Assembly (NCBI RefSeq): GCF_008629695.1
Contig: NZ_VWSH01000004.1
Location: forward strand, 677,093-741,092
Source of the DNA: Taibaiella lutea
GTDB lineage: Bacteria > Bacteroidota > Bacteroidia > Chitinophagales > Chitinophagaceae
DNA length: 64,000 nt
Direction of reading: 5' to 3'
Under the pieces are notes generated by a model. The model had not been told where the DNA came from. It searched no databases and saw nothing but the letters and a program-made list of their open reading frames with translations. Below are positions 6,786 through 15,673 of the stretch, in pieces; the stretch's first letter is position 1; each line of letters starts with the position of its first letter. The position numbers and the translations under genes were made by a program.

Positions 6786-8806
6786 CAGGCAACTTTTTTA
6801 ATATTACTTCTTTGTAATGACAATTCATTAATGGCCAGTGTCATCCTGTTTGTCCATGCCATTACAACATGCGGCACGACACTATTACCAATAAATTTCT
6901 TCTGGTCTGTTTGGTTGCCATGCAATTTATAGTCGGCAGGGAAACCCTGAATTTTAAGAAGCTCAACAACTTTGAGCATGCGCATTTTAATATCAACAAT
7001 GCCGTACAAAGCCATGAATTCTTTAATTTTTACCACAATCGGCAAATCATCATCATAAACCTGAATTGCTATCTGGCCGGTTTCAGCATTTATAAGATAA
7101 AGTGGCGCCTTATCCTGTCTTGCGACAATAACTGGACAGGGCTTATCAATGCTGCCATTAGCACCGCCCCATGAAGGGTTCACTAAATATGCCCACTTTC
7201 TGTTAGCCGTAATTGTTGGTGCAGGCTGTTCAATAGAAGTAGGAGTATTAGCGTAATTGGTGTTCATTACAAATGCGGTTACAATGTTCATCTTCGGGAC
7301 AGTCATTAATGCCCCTGCAGGTTGTTCTACGCTTTGATGCTGCCCGCCTCCTGAAAAGTTACGGTCAATAAAATGCTGTGTGCTGACAAGACAATGCTTA
7401 TCGTTTGCAAGAATACTGCCTGCAGGCTGCTCCAGGGACTGATGATTGTCTGCCCCTCCATATTGCTTATCCAGAAACTGAGGATGAATGATACTCAGTT
7501 TGTCCTTACAGGTAAGCGTTGGACAAGGGTCGTTTATATCATTGGTACTGGAGCTGTGATGATAATTCACCAGATAATTTGGGTGGACCAATGCACATCT
7601 GTCTTTTGTAGGTATGGTCGGCGCCGGTTCATTGACGCTTGAATTGTTATCTCCATTTCCATAATAAGCGTGTAAGAAAGCAGCCTGAATTAAATCCTGA
7701 TTTCCACCGGTAGATGTTAGCGTTCTTGCGGGTCCTTCAATATCCACAATCTTGCTTTCAGGATCACCGCTATTTCTTTGGGATATAAAGGAGGCCTGTA
7801 CCAATGCCTGGCTGTCAATACATTTAATTGTTCCGGCAGGGCCCTCAACTGAAATGTTTTTACCATCAGGATCACCAGAAAAATACTTGGAAATGAATGC
7901 TACACCTAATCTGTTTTGACAGGCTATTGTCGGACAAGGAGCGTCTGTTGATGGTGGATGGTGTACTCCGGCAGAGGTAGTCGAATTGTATTTTAAAATA
8001 AAGTTTTCTTTACCCCCTGCAATATGTTTAATCAGTCCGGCATAAATGCGATCGAATGTTTTTGGAGAAAGTTCCTTTTTTCTTCTGAAAATGCTTTTAC
8101 CCTCATCTGAAAAATCCAGAACGTCTTTCACCGGCATCCACTTTTTTAAAGGAGTGTCAAACAACTCAGTTGATTCTGAAACTTTCTTTGAATGGGTTGG
8201 TTCAGGCCAAACAATCGGTAATCCTTCTTTAGCAAAGCATCCAAATAGCCTGTTTCGGCTGGTGTAAGCCCCAAAATCAGCACTATTCATTTGTTTCCAC
8301 TCGTCACGATATCCATAAGAACATAATCGGTTACGCCACCTGTTCCAATCGGTACCGTTCTTTCTGCTGACTGGTTTCCCTTTGGCATCTAATGGCCCCC
8401 AACTCATAAACTCGACCACATTCTCAATCTGAACGTAATCAGGCTTTATAGCAAGGATGTAACGGTCCAGGAAATCAGCGAGCGTCCTACTATCTGCATC
8501 ACGCGGTTGACCACCTTTAGCCTTGCTGAAATTGGTACACTCAAGGGATGCCCAAAGGATAAGTTTTGCTTTTGGGTATTTCCGCCGGTAATGCCTGACA
8601 ATATGTTTTAATCCGGCAAGATGTAATGTCCTTATATCTTCCTCAAAGTGTGCAACTTCCGGGTGGTTTGCCCAATGGCTTTTTATTGCAATAGGATCAT
8701 GGTTAACACATGCGATTACCTTCGCCTTTCCATCAGTCATAGAAAAACCTTGAGTCGTCCCGCCTGCGCCACAAAACAAATCGACTACTAAAAATGTTGG
8801 TGTCAT
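6785..8806 (-). CDS. C5-cytosine DNA methyltransferase with tandem-repeat central region
   Basis: A 673-residue protein transferring methyl from SAM to cytosine C5. Motif I D-L-F-C-G-A-G-G (9-16), catalytic Cys90 in S-L-E-C-T-N-F-S (Pro of the usual PC replaced by Glu), motif VI I-E-N-V (127-130), motif VIII S-R-N-R-L-F (183-188), and motifs IX-X near 617-648 ending G-N-S-V-V-P. Between 269 and 575 lie about nine degenerate repeats of 30-40 residues, each an aromatic start, a Ser/Gly-rich turn and a P-A-P-T-I-like strand. The usual length is 330-450, so the repeats account for the excess. No cognate restriction enzyme is adjacent. Probably anti-restriction or epigenetic. Confidence 0.93.
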   Translation of the reverse strand: MTPTFLVVDLFCGAGGTTQGFSMTDGKAKVIACVNHDPIAIKSHWANHPEVAHFEEDIRTLHLAGLKHIVRHYRRKYPKAKLILWASLECTNFSKAKGGQPRDADSRTLADFLDRYILAIKPDYVQIENVVEFMSWGPLDAKGKPVSRKNGTDWNRWRNRLCSYGYRDEWKQMNSADFGAYTSRNRLFGCFAKEGLPIVWPEPTHSKKVSESTELFDTPLKKWMPVKDVLDFSDEGKSIFRRKKELSPKTFDRIYAGLIKHIAGGKENFILKYNSTTSAGVHHPPSTDAPCPTIACQNRLGVAFISKYFSGDPDGKNISVEGPAGTIKCIDSQALVQASFISQRNSGDPESKIVDIEGPARTLTSTGGNQDLIQAAFLHAYYGNGDNNSSVNEPAPTIPTKDRCALVHPNYLVNYHHSSSTNDINDPCPTLTCKDKLSIIHPQFLDKQYGGADNHQSLEQPAGSILANDKHCLVSTQHFIDRNFSGGGQHQSVEQPAGALMTVPKMNIVTAFVMNTNYANTPTSIEQPAPTITANRKWAYLVNPSWGGANGSIDKPCPVIVARQDKAPLYLINAETGQIAIQVYDDDLPIVVKIKEFMALYGIVDIKMRMLKVVELLKIQGFPADYKLHGNQTDQKKFIGNSVVPHVVMAWTNRMTLAINELSLQRSNIKKVA

Positions 8807-11460
8807 GCTCTATTTTCTAATAAATCAAATAATGAGGGAATACCCACTTGTTGCGTTGCTGCCTGACAATGAGAGGCACCATCTAAAAAGTAAGAAGGGT
8901 TAAGTTCGCAGGCCATTCCAAATCGTTTCAAAAGAATGGACCAGTATGGAACAGTCATCAGCCCACCGAAAGGGTCATACACGATATCACCTTCATTGCT
9001 CATCTGGGTAATTACCCTTTTTACAATATCAAATTGCATCGGGCACAAGTGCATTTCCTTTCCTTTGCTCCATTGCTTACCGTTAAGGGTAAGCATCCGC
9101 GTTATATCTGTCCATACTTCGTCGCTCCAGCTCTGGGGTTGGAGGAGCATAAAAGAAGGGGGTAATTTCCCTTTTTGCTCCAACAGTTCACCAACCCTTA
9201 CATGATGTTCAAAATTGTAAACTTCTTCAAGGCTGTGTTTTTTATAAAGCTTGAAAACCTCATCCGCTTTTAGGGACCATAAATCTTCAGGATCAATGAG
9301 CCTGTCGCCTGAACTTCGCGTGAAGCCATGGGCATCCACCTGCCATTTCGCAATACTGTAACCACTTTCAAGTTTGATTGGAAATTTAAGATCCCTGTCA
9401 TAAGGTATCAGGTTTCCTTCAGGAGTAACCATTACGGGCTTCCTTTTCAGTACCGGTTCATCGGCGTATGCATTACTAGTATCTGTCGGCGGCTTACGGA
9501 AAAGCAGAAGGTATTCGGGCATACCGACTCCCATCTTGCTGCCATCCTTACATTGCTCTGACCATCCTAAACGGTATGTTTGATTATTTTCCCTTACTAC
9601 GTCGGTAACAATAGTTTTCATGCCCATATAGGCGAAGCCATGTTTAACCATATGCTGAATGCAATCAATGTGAAAAGGATAAGTTGTCTGGAACCCTAAG
9701 CCTGTAATGCCAGCCGGTATTATCCTGTCTTTGACATGCAGGGCATATATACGACCTGGTTTCAGCACCCTAAATGTATCAGGAGTCAGATAGTCCATTT
9801 GCCTAAAGAATTCTGCATTGCTTTCCGAATGGCCAAAATCCGCGTAGTTAGGGGAATACTCATATTGATTGGAAAATGGCCATGAGGTAAGTATTAAACC
9901 GACGCTGTTAGTTTCTATATTCTTCGTTTCCGGAACATTATCATTTTGGAATATGGCAAATTTGTCGGTACGTATTTCTTTGCGCTCTATGCCCATTTTA
10001 CGCGTGAGCTGCTGGGCCATTGCCGCTTGTGAAAGCCCAAATTTCTTTACGATATCTATCATCTTTTGAACCAGTTTATTGTGTTGTTTCCATTTGCGCT
10101 CAAGAGTCCTGCGGACCTCTCTTTCTGCCTCTGTATAAATAAGATCTACCCTTACCTGATTTTTTTGCAGGAAACGTAGTAACCTGTGTATGCTTTGAAT
10201 GAATTCATTGAACTTAAAACCAATACCCATGTAGATTGCCCATGAACAATATTTTTGAAGGTTGGTACCGGAACCAAGCATGGAAGGTTTCCCCCCGATT
10301 TCAGGAATTAAACCGTTTGAGAAATCAGAAACAATTTGTTCTCTCAATTCAAGTGGTTGGTTACCAAAAACTGTTTTGATGGAAGGGATTGATTTTTCCA
10401 ATGACTCCCGCTCAGATTCAAGGTCATGCCAGATAACACGATGTGCGGATAAATCCTCCAGGCGTAATTCAAGTACTTTTTTGATTCTTGCAGGCAGGCT
10501 TTCCCTTTTTTCTTTTGATGCTCCCTGTAGACCAAGTGCCAGACTACGGAATAAAAGGCCTTGGCCACTCTTTTCGGTACCGGTATCTTCATGGTTACTT
10601 GTAAGCTCATGCCACCTTAAATCAAGTTCAGGTAATATATATCCTTCATCATCTGCGGGATTACCGGTAAGGTCTGATGGCTTCGTGACAAATAAAGCCC
10701 ATGATGCAACCCACAGCCAGAATTCCTCCTCTTTGCTCTCCAATAATGTCAGGTTATCTGCTTTTGTGCTATCCCTTTTGAAGAACCTTGTTTTTGCCTG
10801 GCTAACATCCATTACCCCAAGGAAATCTGCGTATGCCAATAGCTCTATATAATCGTTTGGTGACGGTGTAGCGGTAGCAACAAATCTATACATCACGCAT
10901 TGTACACCACGCCTATTACCATTAGGCCCTGCATCACCTGTAAACAATCTCATGAATTCACGGAAAGTTTTCGATCCTCCAAATCCCCGAAGAATGGACG
11001 CTTCATCAAGAGATACCACATCAAAATATCTTGGGTCTATCTTGCCATCACGTATCGTCTCATAGTTAGTCAGGTAGATATCGTTATCATCTTCAATTTC
11101 TGATAAGCACCTGATGAATTTTGGAAGTTTGTTCCATCCAAGGATGTCTCTGGCGTCATTTATAAATTCAGCCCTGACACCCAATGGGCAAACAATCAAT
11201 CCCTTCCCACTTGTAAGCCTGCCGGCCTTTCCTAATTCGCGAAGCGTACAAAGAACTGTTTCAAGCTGTGTAACCGTCTTATGCAATCCGAAATTTGCAA
11301 AACACGCAGCCCTCCCATTCTCTACCAGCCATTTTACCATTAGCTTGTTATGTGGCTTTAACCTTGGGTTTATTTCGTCTACTCCAATTGAAAAGCCATT
11401 GGAAGCGGCAAGTCTTACCTTGTTTTTCAGGAATTGGTCATATGGTATTGTCGGTGTCAT
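8803..11460 (-). CDS. SNF2-like helicase fused to N4/N6 DNA methyltransferase
   Basis: An 885-residue two-domain protein. The N-terminal SF2 part has F-G-L-H-K-T (57-62; canonical Walker A has G where His is), L-D-E-A-S (151-155), T-A-T-P-S-P-N-D (196-203) and a motif VI-like Q-S-I-H-R-L-L-R-F (422-430). The C-terminal amino-methyltransferase has T-S-W-P-F-S (525-530) at the catalytic (S/D)PP(F/Y) position and the SAM loop D-P-F-G-G-L-M-T (829-836) placed last, as in beta-class enzymes. It overlaps the C5 methyltransferase by 4 bases, so the two are co-translated. Either helicase-coupled methylation of phage DNA or a nucleosome-remodeller-like activity is possible. Confidence 0.88.
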   Translation of the reverse strand: MTPTIPYDQFLKNKVRLAASNGFSIGVDEINPRLKPHNKLMVKWLVENGRAACFANFGLHKTVTQLETVLCTLRELGKAGRLTSGKGLIVCPLGVRAEFINDARDILGWNKLPKFIRCLSEIEDDNDIYLTNYETIRDGKIDPRYFDVVSLDEASILRGFGGSKTFREFMRLFTGDAGPNGNRRGVQCVMYRFVATATPSPNDYIELLAYADFLGVMDVSQAKTRFFKRDSTKADNLTLLESKEEEFWLWVASWALFVTKPSDLTGNPADDEGYILPELDLRWHELTSNHEDTGTEKSGQGLLFRSLALGLQGASKEKRESLPARIKKVLELRLEDLSAHRVIWHDLESERESLEKSIPSIKTVFGNQPLELREQIVSDFSNGLIPEIGGKPSMLGSGTNLQKYCSWAIYMGIGFKFNEFIQSIHRLLRFLQKNQVRVDLIYTEAEREVRRTLERKWKQHNKLVQKMIDIVKKFGLSQAAMAQQLTRKMGIERKEIRTDKFAIFQNDNVPETKNIETNSVGLILTSWPFSNQYEYSPNYADFGHSESNAEFFRQMDYLTPDTFRVLKPGRIYALHVKDRIIPAGITGLGFQTTYPFHIDCIQHMVKHGFAYMGMKTIVTDVVRENNQTYRLGWSEQCKDGSKMGVGMPEYLLLFRKPPTDTSNAYADEPVLKRKPVMVTPEGNLIPYDRDLKFPIKLESGYSIAKWQVDAHGFTRSSGDRLIDPEDLWSLKADEVFKLYKKHSLEEVYNFEHHVRVGELLEQKGKLPPSFMLLQPQSWSDEVWTDITRMLTLNGKQWSKGKEMHLCPMQFDIVKRVITQMSNEGDIVYDPFGGLMTVPYWSILLKRFGMACELNPSYFLDGASHCQAATQQVGIPSLFDLLENRA

Positions 11461-12621
11461 CTATGCTGCTTTTTTAAACGGTACGTCTGTTAGTTGTTTG
11501 CCCTGATTGGCAATGTATAATTGTCCTTTTCTATCCTCCTTAATCAACATTGTTTCAATTTTTCCAAATAGTTCTATGTTGCCTCCCAAATCCACGAACC
11601 AGCCTGAATTCTTATCTTTATGTGGCCTCATTATCCTGCCGATAATCTGATAGTATAATGCCAGTGACATTGTAGACCTTGCCATAAGCACCGCTTCCAA
11701 TTCCGGATAATCAAATCCTGTAGTAAGCACTCCGACGTTTATAACACACCTTATCTTACCTGACTTGAAGTCTTTTAATATGCGGGACCTCTCTCCTCCT
11801 TCTGTTTCACCGGTAATAACTACAGAACCGGGTATGCCTTTTGCCACTTTGTTTGCCTCACTTATAAGCGTACAGAATACAAGCAGGTTCTTTCTTTTAC
11901 TCAACAGCCAATTGGCATATTTAACAGTCAGGCCGGACATGTTGACTTTCTTTTGCATTTCACGAATGGATGCTTCCGTAAAATCAGTTCCCGAACTATT
12001 CAGGGTAAGCAAATTCCTGTCATAGGCCTTTATAGAGAAATATTCAAGCTTGGCCAGGTGCCCTTCATTGAACAGCGTTTCTGTCTGTACATAATAGCTG
12101 ACATTGGTAAACACCCTTGGATAAGTCCTTGTAAGGAATTTCAATTCTGCGCCTTCCGCTCCTGTTGATAATCTATAAGGCGTGGCTGTCATCCCGAGTA
12201 TCTTAGCCTGTGGCATCCGGTCAAAGAACTGTTTGTACATACCATCATCTGAATTAACTAAATGGCATTCGTCGATTATGATATTTTTGACATCTTTAAA
12301 AAGGTGTGCCTTTTTTGCAATGCTGCCAATCGTTGCAAACGTTACAACATCCAGATACTTCTGGCCGGCTGATGCAGAGTATATACCTGCCCGAAAACCG
12401 TAACTCCTGTATTTGGCAACGTTCTGTTCAAGAATTTCTTTTGACGGCTGCAGTACTAATGTCTTACCATGGGCACCTTTCGCGATGTTTGCGATGATTA
12501 CAGATTTTCCGGAACCGGTAGGATAGATTTGTAACGTATTACGATATGTTGTGTAATTATTGAAAAATGACACAGCTATATCAATCCCTTCCTGCTGGTA
12601 CCACCTTGGACTGAATATCAC
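11461..12621 (-). CDS. DEAD/DECH-box helicase
   Basis: A 386-residue SF2 helicase: P-T-G-S-G-K-S Walker A near residue 35, D-E-C-H at about 115, T-A-T-P motif III and a C-terminal I-G-R-I-M-R-P motif VI. It resembles short phage homologues of the XPB/SSL2 group and likely remodels D-loops or forks. The start is GTG at 12621, which makes a 4-base stop/start overlap with the upstream gene, strong support for that start. The next gene begins immediately after its stop. Confidence 0.92.
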   Translation of the reverse strand: MIFSPRWYQQEGIDIAVSFFNNYTTYRNTLQIYPTGSGKSVIIANIAKGAHGKTLVLQPSKEILEQNVAKYRSYGFRAGIYSASAGQKYLDVVTFATIGSIAKKAHLFKDVKNIIIDECHLVNSDDGMYKQFFDRMPQAKILGMTATPYRLSTGAEGAELKFLTRTYPRVFTNVSYYVQTETLFNEGHLAKLEYFSIKAYDRNLLTLNSSGTDFTEASIREMQKKVNMSGLTVKYANWLLSKRKNLLVFCTLISEANKVAKGIPGSVVITGETEGGERSRILKDFKSGKIRCVINVGVLTTGFDYPELEAVLMARSTMSLALYYQIIGRIMRPHKDKNSGWFVDLGGNIELFGKIETMLIKEDRKGQLYIANQGKQLTDVPFKKAA

Positions 12622-13361
12622 ACCCTGTTGCTTTCAAGGTCAATATCTGCAGGATCTAAACCTTCGGTTTCGTCGCTTTCGTCATCGGTACCTGTGTCAC
12701 TATTCTCTCCTTCCGTTTCCTTAATCTGGTCTAAAATGGTACGTTGCTTAATATGCTTACCTTTTTCTTTGTGAGATAATTCTTCATCTTCTGAATCAGG
12801 AAGCGTATATTTCCCTTCTTTGTATAGAGAAACTTCTTCACGGATAAGGTTTATTAATGCTCTTAACTCGTTGTGCCACTGATAAGATGATAACTCATCA
12901 AAAGGAATACGAGGGGTTGAGAAACCTGTTCTACCGCCGGTACAGCTAATATGTTTACTTCCAGTTATAACGACCGTTTCATTTTCTTCAGCTCCTACAA
13001 TCTTTATACTGGTAACGTGGTAAAGCGAGGTTAATTCGTGGATGTGAAACTTATCGATGTCATCAATTTCGGTGTTGCTATGCTTGAATACATCATCAAT
13101 ACATGCGAAGTGGACATGTAGCTTTCCAAAGGCCTCCCCCAAATCGTTTTTATAAAGGCCGGCTCCTTTTACGTTGGGGTGCTGGTCACCTAAGCCAACA
13201 CCTTCGGTCACTTCGAATCCATAATTACAGAATCCATCATTGATGCTGGCCGATACAATTTTGTAAGGACGTTTTGTTTCTTTCAATCCTAAAGCTTCCG
13301 CTACCGATGCAACTACTTTTGAATTATTGCCTAAAGTGACGGTTAGTTTTTTTCTACTCAT
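12618..13361 (-). CDS. Phage protein with acidic C-terminal tail (ssDNA-binding candidate)
   Basis: A 247-residue protein starting at an ATG. Residues 1-190 look like one mixed fold with a basic N-terminus (MSRKKLTV) and histidine-rich middle; the last 45 residues are very acidic (runs of E, D, T, S). An acidic tail recruiting partners is typical of single-strand-binding proteins, and no canonical OB-fold SSB exists elsewhere in the operon, but no family was recognised and this is inference. Its leader carries the alternative-pairing RNA element at 13394-13529. Confidence 0.7.
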   Translation of the reverse strand: MSRKKLTVTLGNNSKVVASVAEALGLKETKRPYKIVSASINDGFCNYGFEVTEGVGLGDQHPNVKGAGLYKNDLGEAFGKLHVHFACIDDVFKHSNTEIDDIDKFHIHELTSLYHVTSIKIVGAEENETVVITGSKHISCTGGRTGFSTPRIPFDELSSYQWHNELRALINLIREEVSLYKEGKYTLPDSEDEELSHKEKGKHIKQRTILDQIKETEGENSDTGTDDESDETEGLDPADIDLESNRV

Positions 13362-13393
13362 TTTGTTTTAATTTATTGTTTGAAAAATAGCTT

Positions 13394-13529
13394 GCGGGCG
13401 ATATCGGGTTCGAACCAACATTGACTAATAAAGGACCTGTCATATTACCGTTGATTTACTTCGCGTGTCTCGGCCAACATAACCACCTATCCAAGGCACC
13501 CATATAAGCCCGCCCATGCATAGCGGGCT
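13394..13529 (-). ncRNA. Structured leader RNA with mutually exclusive pairings
   Basis: On the minus strand, AGCCCGC (13529-13523) and GCGGGCT (13513-13507) form a 7-bp hairpin with a 9-base loop. The same GCGGGC can instead pair with GCCCGC at 13399-13394, and beside it AUAU and GGGU also find partners, giving a long-range helix that encloses about 90 bases. A palindromic GGTTCGAACC resembling a T-loop sits in the 3' part. The 3' end is about 30 bases before the ATG of the next gene and is followed by a U-rich run. This is either a regulatory leader or a degraded tRNA-like RNA; the alternatives are not resolvable by eye. Confidence 0.45.
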
Positions 13530-13750
13530 CATTTCAGTTTGTGTGATGAAATCCTGTTTTATCCTTGCAGGTAAAGACTTAAACTATTTCATTCTGCAAT
13601 GTTTTGTTGAGATTCCCTTCTTCAGTTTCGCCCAACCTTATCGTTTGCGACATCAGGAACCTTTAATGGTTGGTTCATTCAAAAATTAAATTCCTTAAAC
13701 CCTTACACCATAGAAATAGTCAGGGTAAACACTCACTCATATACAGCTTC
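13530..13750. other. Intergenic stretch, nothing further recognised
   Basis: Together with the structured element above this is a 390-base gap between the ninB-like gene and the next gene in an operon that is otherwise tightly packed. I see no reading frame of plausible coding content and no hairpin with a T-run in it. Confidence 0.5.
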
Positions 13751-14185
13751 TTAATAATCAAATGTTGTCTGTTCATTGGGATTTGGAATGTTTATTCCCA
13801 ACATGTTGGCTGCAAAAAATTGAATCCTTTCTACGTAAACCATAAAATTAACCGTTGTCATTTCTGTTGTAGAACCAGGTACTTTTATAGTGTGCCCGTT
13901 GTCCAATTCCACTTCCTTCAGATTAAATTCCTTCTTTAAAAATTCATGTACTTCTTCTTTTAGCAGGTTATGGCCTAAGTCATTAATGCCCTGTTGTATT
14001 AATGGGACACATACACCCCAGTAATAAGCATTTTGTACAGTACTACGGTTTCTTCTCTTTATTTCGACAGTGAGCTTTACGTCCTTGCCCTTATTCTTGA
14101 ATAACCAATCAGTTAATTGAATCCTTAGCGGAATATTCAACCTGCCGTCATTTAATACATGTCCGTTCAATTCTAACTTTTCCAT
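13751..14185 (-). CDS. ninB: NinB-like recombination protein
   Basis: A 144-residue protein starting at an ATG. The central K-R-R-N-R-S-T-V-Q-N-A-Y-Y-W-G segment is the signature of NinB/Orf family recombination mediators, which bind SSB and single strands and aid RecA-independent recombination in lambda-type phages. The C-terminus continues with a short conserved helix. It overlaps the exonuclease gene by one base, consistent with a shared recombination module with RecT. Confidence 0.85.
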   Translation of the reverse strand: MEKLELNGHVLNDGRLNIPLRIQLTDWLFKNKGKDVKLTVEIKRRNRSTVQNAYYWGVCVPLIQQGINDLGHNLLKEEVHEFLKKEFNLKEVELDNGHTIKVPGSTTEMTTVNFMVYVERIQFFAANMLGINIPNPNEQTTFDY

Positions 14186-14937
14186 TAATAACCTTGAAGC
14201 AGCATTTCACATATATTGTTCGTATCCGGATTGAAATCAGCCTTGAAATACATCCAATGAATAAAATCCAGATGCTCACTTGCTGGTTGCCCCCTGTATT
14301 TTCCAAAGTTTATCAGTATATCTCCGGCATCATTGCTAGTAAACTTCCCGGATATGTCTAGTATTGGGCTATCATAATTGCTTATCAGCGCCAATTCGGA
14401 AACATCACTGGGCAAATCTTCATACCGATCCAATTGAGATGCCAGCACTTCAGCGGTAGCAACGGTGTCCGCCTCCGCACCGTGCGCACCTTCCAAGTCT
14501 TTATTACAATAGAATTTATAAGCAGCGGTAAGTGTACGCTGTTCCTTTATCTTGAAAATATTTCCTACATCAACGAGGTATGATGCTTTGTAATTCCATT
14601 CTATTCCCGCCCGTCTGAACTCATTGTAAAGAAGTGGGAAATCATATCTTAGGCTATTGAATCCTGCAAAGTCGCATTCAGATATAAAGTCAATTAGACT
14701 CTTGGCAAGTAGTTTGAATGTCGGCTCGTTTGCAATATCATCATTAGTAATTCCATGAATTGCTGTTGCAGATTCAGGTATTGGTATAATTGGATTTATC
14801 CTTCTGGTTTTTATTTCTCGTTCGCCATTGGGGTGTAATTTGACAAGCGATAATTCAACTATACGATCGACATCACAATCGATACCAGTACCTTCAATGT
14901 CTATGAAAACAATTGGTCTTTTAAGTTGTAGTTTCAT
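14185..14937 (-). CDS. DnaQ-like DEDDh 3'-5' exonuclease
   Basis: Motifs in order: ExoI F-I-D-I-E-G-T-G near the N-terminus, H-G-I-T-N-D-D, ExoII F-A-G-F-N-S-L-R-Y-D-F, and ExoIII H-G-A-E-A-D, giving the D-E-D-D(h) set. Start chosen at the ATG 14937, one base after the stop of the upstream gene and directly before the MKLQLKRP-I-V-F-I-D-I-E start typical of the family; an upstream ATG at 14967 would overlap that gene by 29 bases. About 250 residues. It would process 3' ends or proofread, likely with the recombination genes around it. Confidence 0.9.
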   Translation of the reverse strand: MKLQLKRPIVFIDIEGTGIDCDVDRIVELSLVKLHPNGEREIKTRRINPIIPIPESATAIHGITNDDIANEPTFKLLAKSLIDFISECDFAGFNSLRYDFPLLYNEFRRAGIEWNYKASYLVDVGNIFKIKEQRTLTAAYKFYCNKDLEGAHGAEADTVATAEVLASQLDRYEDLPSDVSELALISNYDSPILDISGKFTSNDAGDILINFGKYRGQPASEHLDFIHWMYFKADFNPDTNNICEMLLQGY

Positions 14938-14938
14938 T

Positions 14939-15673
14939 TTAAATAGCTGATTTATTAAAATTTTCAATTACTATCCCGGCGTCTGCAATTGTCACCTTCT
15001 TTCCCGTGGCCGCAACTATCTTCTTCTCAAATTCCATTGCATTGCTATTGCTATCCGAAAGGTGTATCAATACTATATTGTTTACGGCACTTAAATCATT
15101 GGCTAAAAGAAAATCCCTGCAGGTGTTGATGCTCATGTGAGAGTTGATAACCCTATCCCTTAAAAACTTCTTATCTGCTAACAATTTTTCATAAATGATA
15201 TCCTCGCAATAATTAGCCTCAACTATTATATTGTTTAAGCCGGGGAACTTATAGTTACAATAAGTAGTGTCTGTCAAAAAACACACCAAACCACATTCCT
15301 CATGCCTGATTAAAAATCCAAGTGGTTCCGGAACATCATGGTGTATATCAAAGGCCAGTATTTCAAAATTTCCAACCTTTATTTTCTGGCCCTTTCTGAT
15401 ATGAGTTATACCATGATGCTGCACATTCTTGGCCTCGGTGGTTCCTTTGCTGACAATCACTTTGATACCGGCATTTAAAGCGTCTGACAATGATTTCGAA
15501 TGGTCATTGTGGTTGTGGGTACAAAGAGCCGCAGTAACCTTTGATAAATCAAAACCTAAACCCTGCTTAATTTTGCTGAATGGAATACCCAGTTCAATTA
15601 CCAATGATTCTATGTCATTTTCAAGGATGTAACAATTCCCATTACTGCCGGTACCTAAAACTTTTAACCTCAT
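14939..15673 (-). CDS. Metallo-beta-lactamase-fold hydrolase (YycJ/WalJ-like nuclease)
   Basis: A 244-residue protein starting at an ATG. The signature H-N-H-N-D-H near residue 54 (HxHxDH) plus G-T-G-S-N-G-N-C-Y at the start match the YycJ/WalJ type, which acts as a 5'-3' exonuclease in mismatch repair contexts. Later D-T-T-Y and S-H-M-S-I metal residues are present. Beside recT it may supply the 5'-resecting exonuclease that RecT-type annealing needs. It overlaps recT by 4 bases. Confidence 0.85.
   Translation of the reverse strand: MRLKVLGTGSNGNCYILENDIESLVIELGIPFSKIKQGLGFDLSKVTAALCTHNHNDHSKSLSDALNAGIKVIVSKGTTEAKNVQHHGITHIRKGQKIKVGNFEILAFDIHHDVPEPLGFLIRHEECGLVCFLTDTTYCNYKFPGLNNIIVEANYCEDIIYEKLLADKKFLRDRVINSHMSINTCRDFLLANDLSAVNNIVLIHLSDSNSNAMEFEKKIVAATGKKVTIADAGIVIENFNKSAI

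Noticed and set aside
10262..10852. A 196-codon plus-strand frame inside the helicase-methyltransferase gene
   Set aside because: Lies fully within a well-supported gene on the other strand and is Ser/Arg-rich as an antisense shadow.
13394..13529. A canonical tRNA gene
   Set aside because: Length (over 120 bases), mismatched acceptor and no plausible anticodon arm; the alternative-pairing leader is more consistent.
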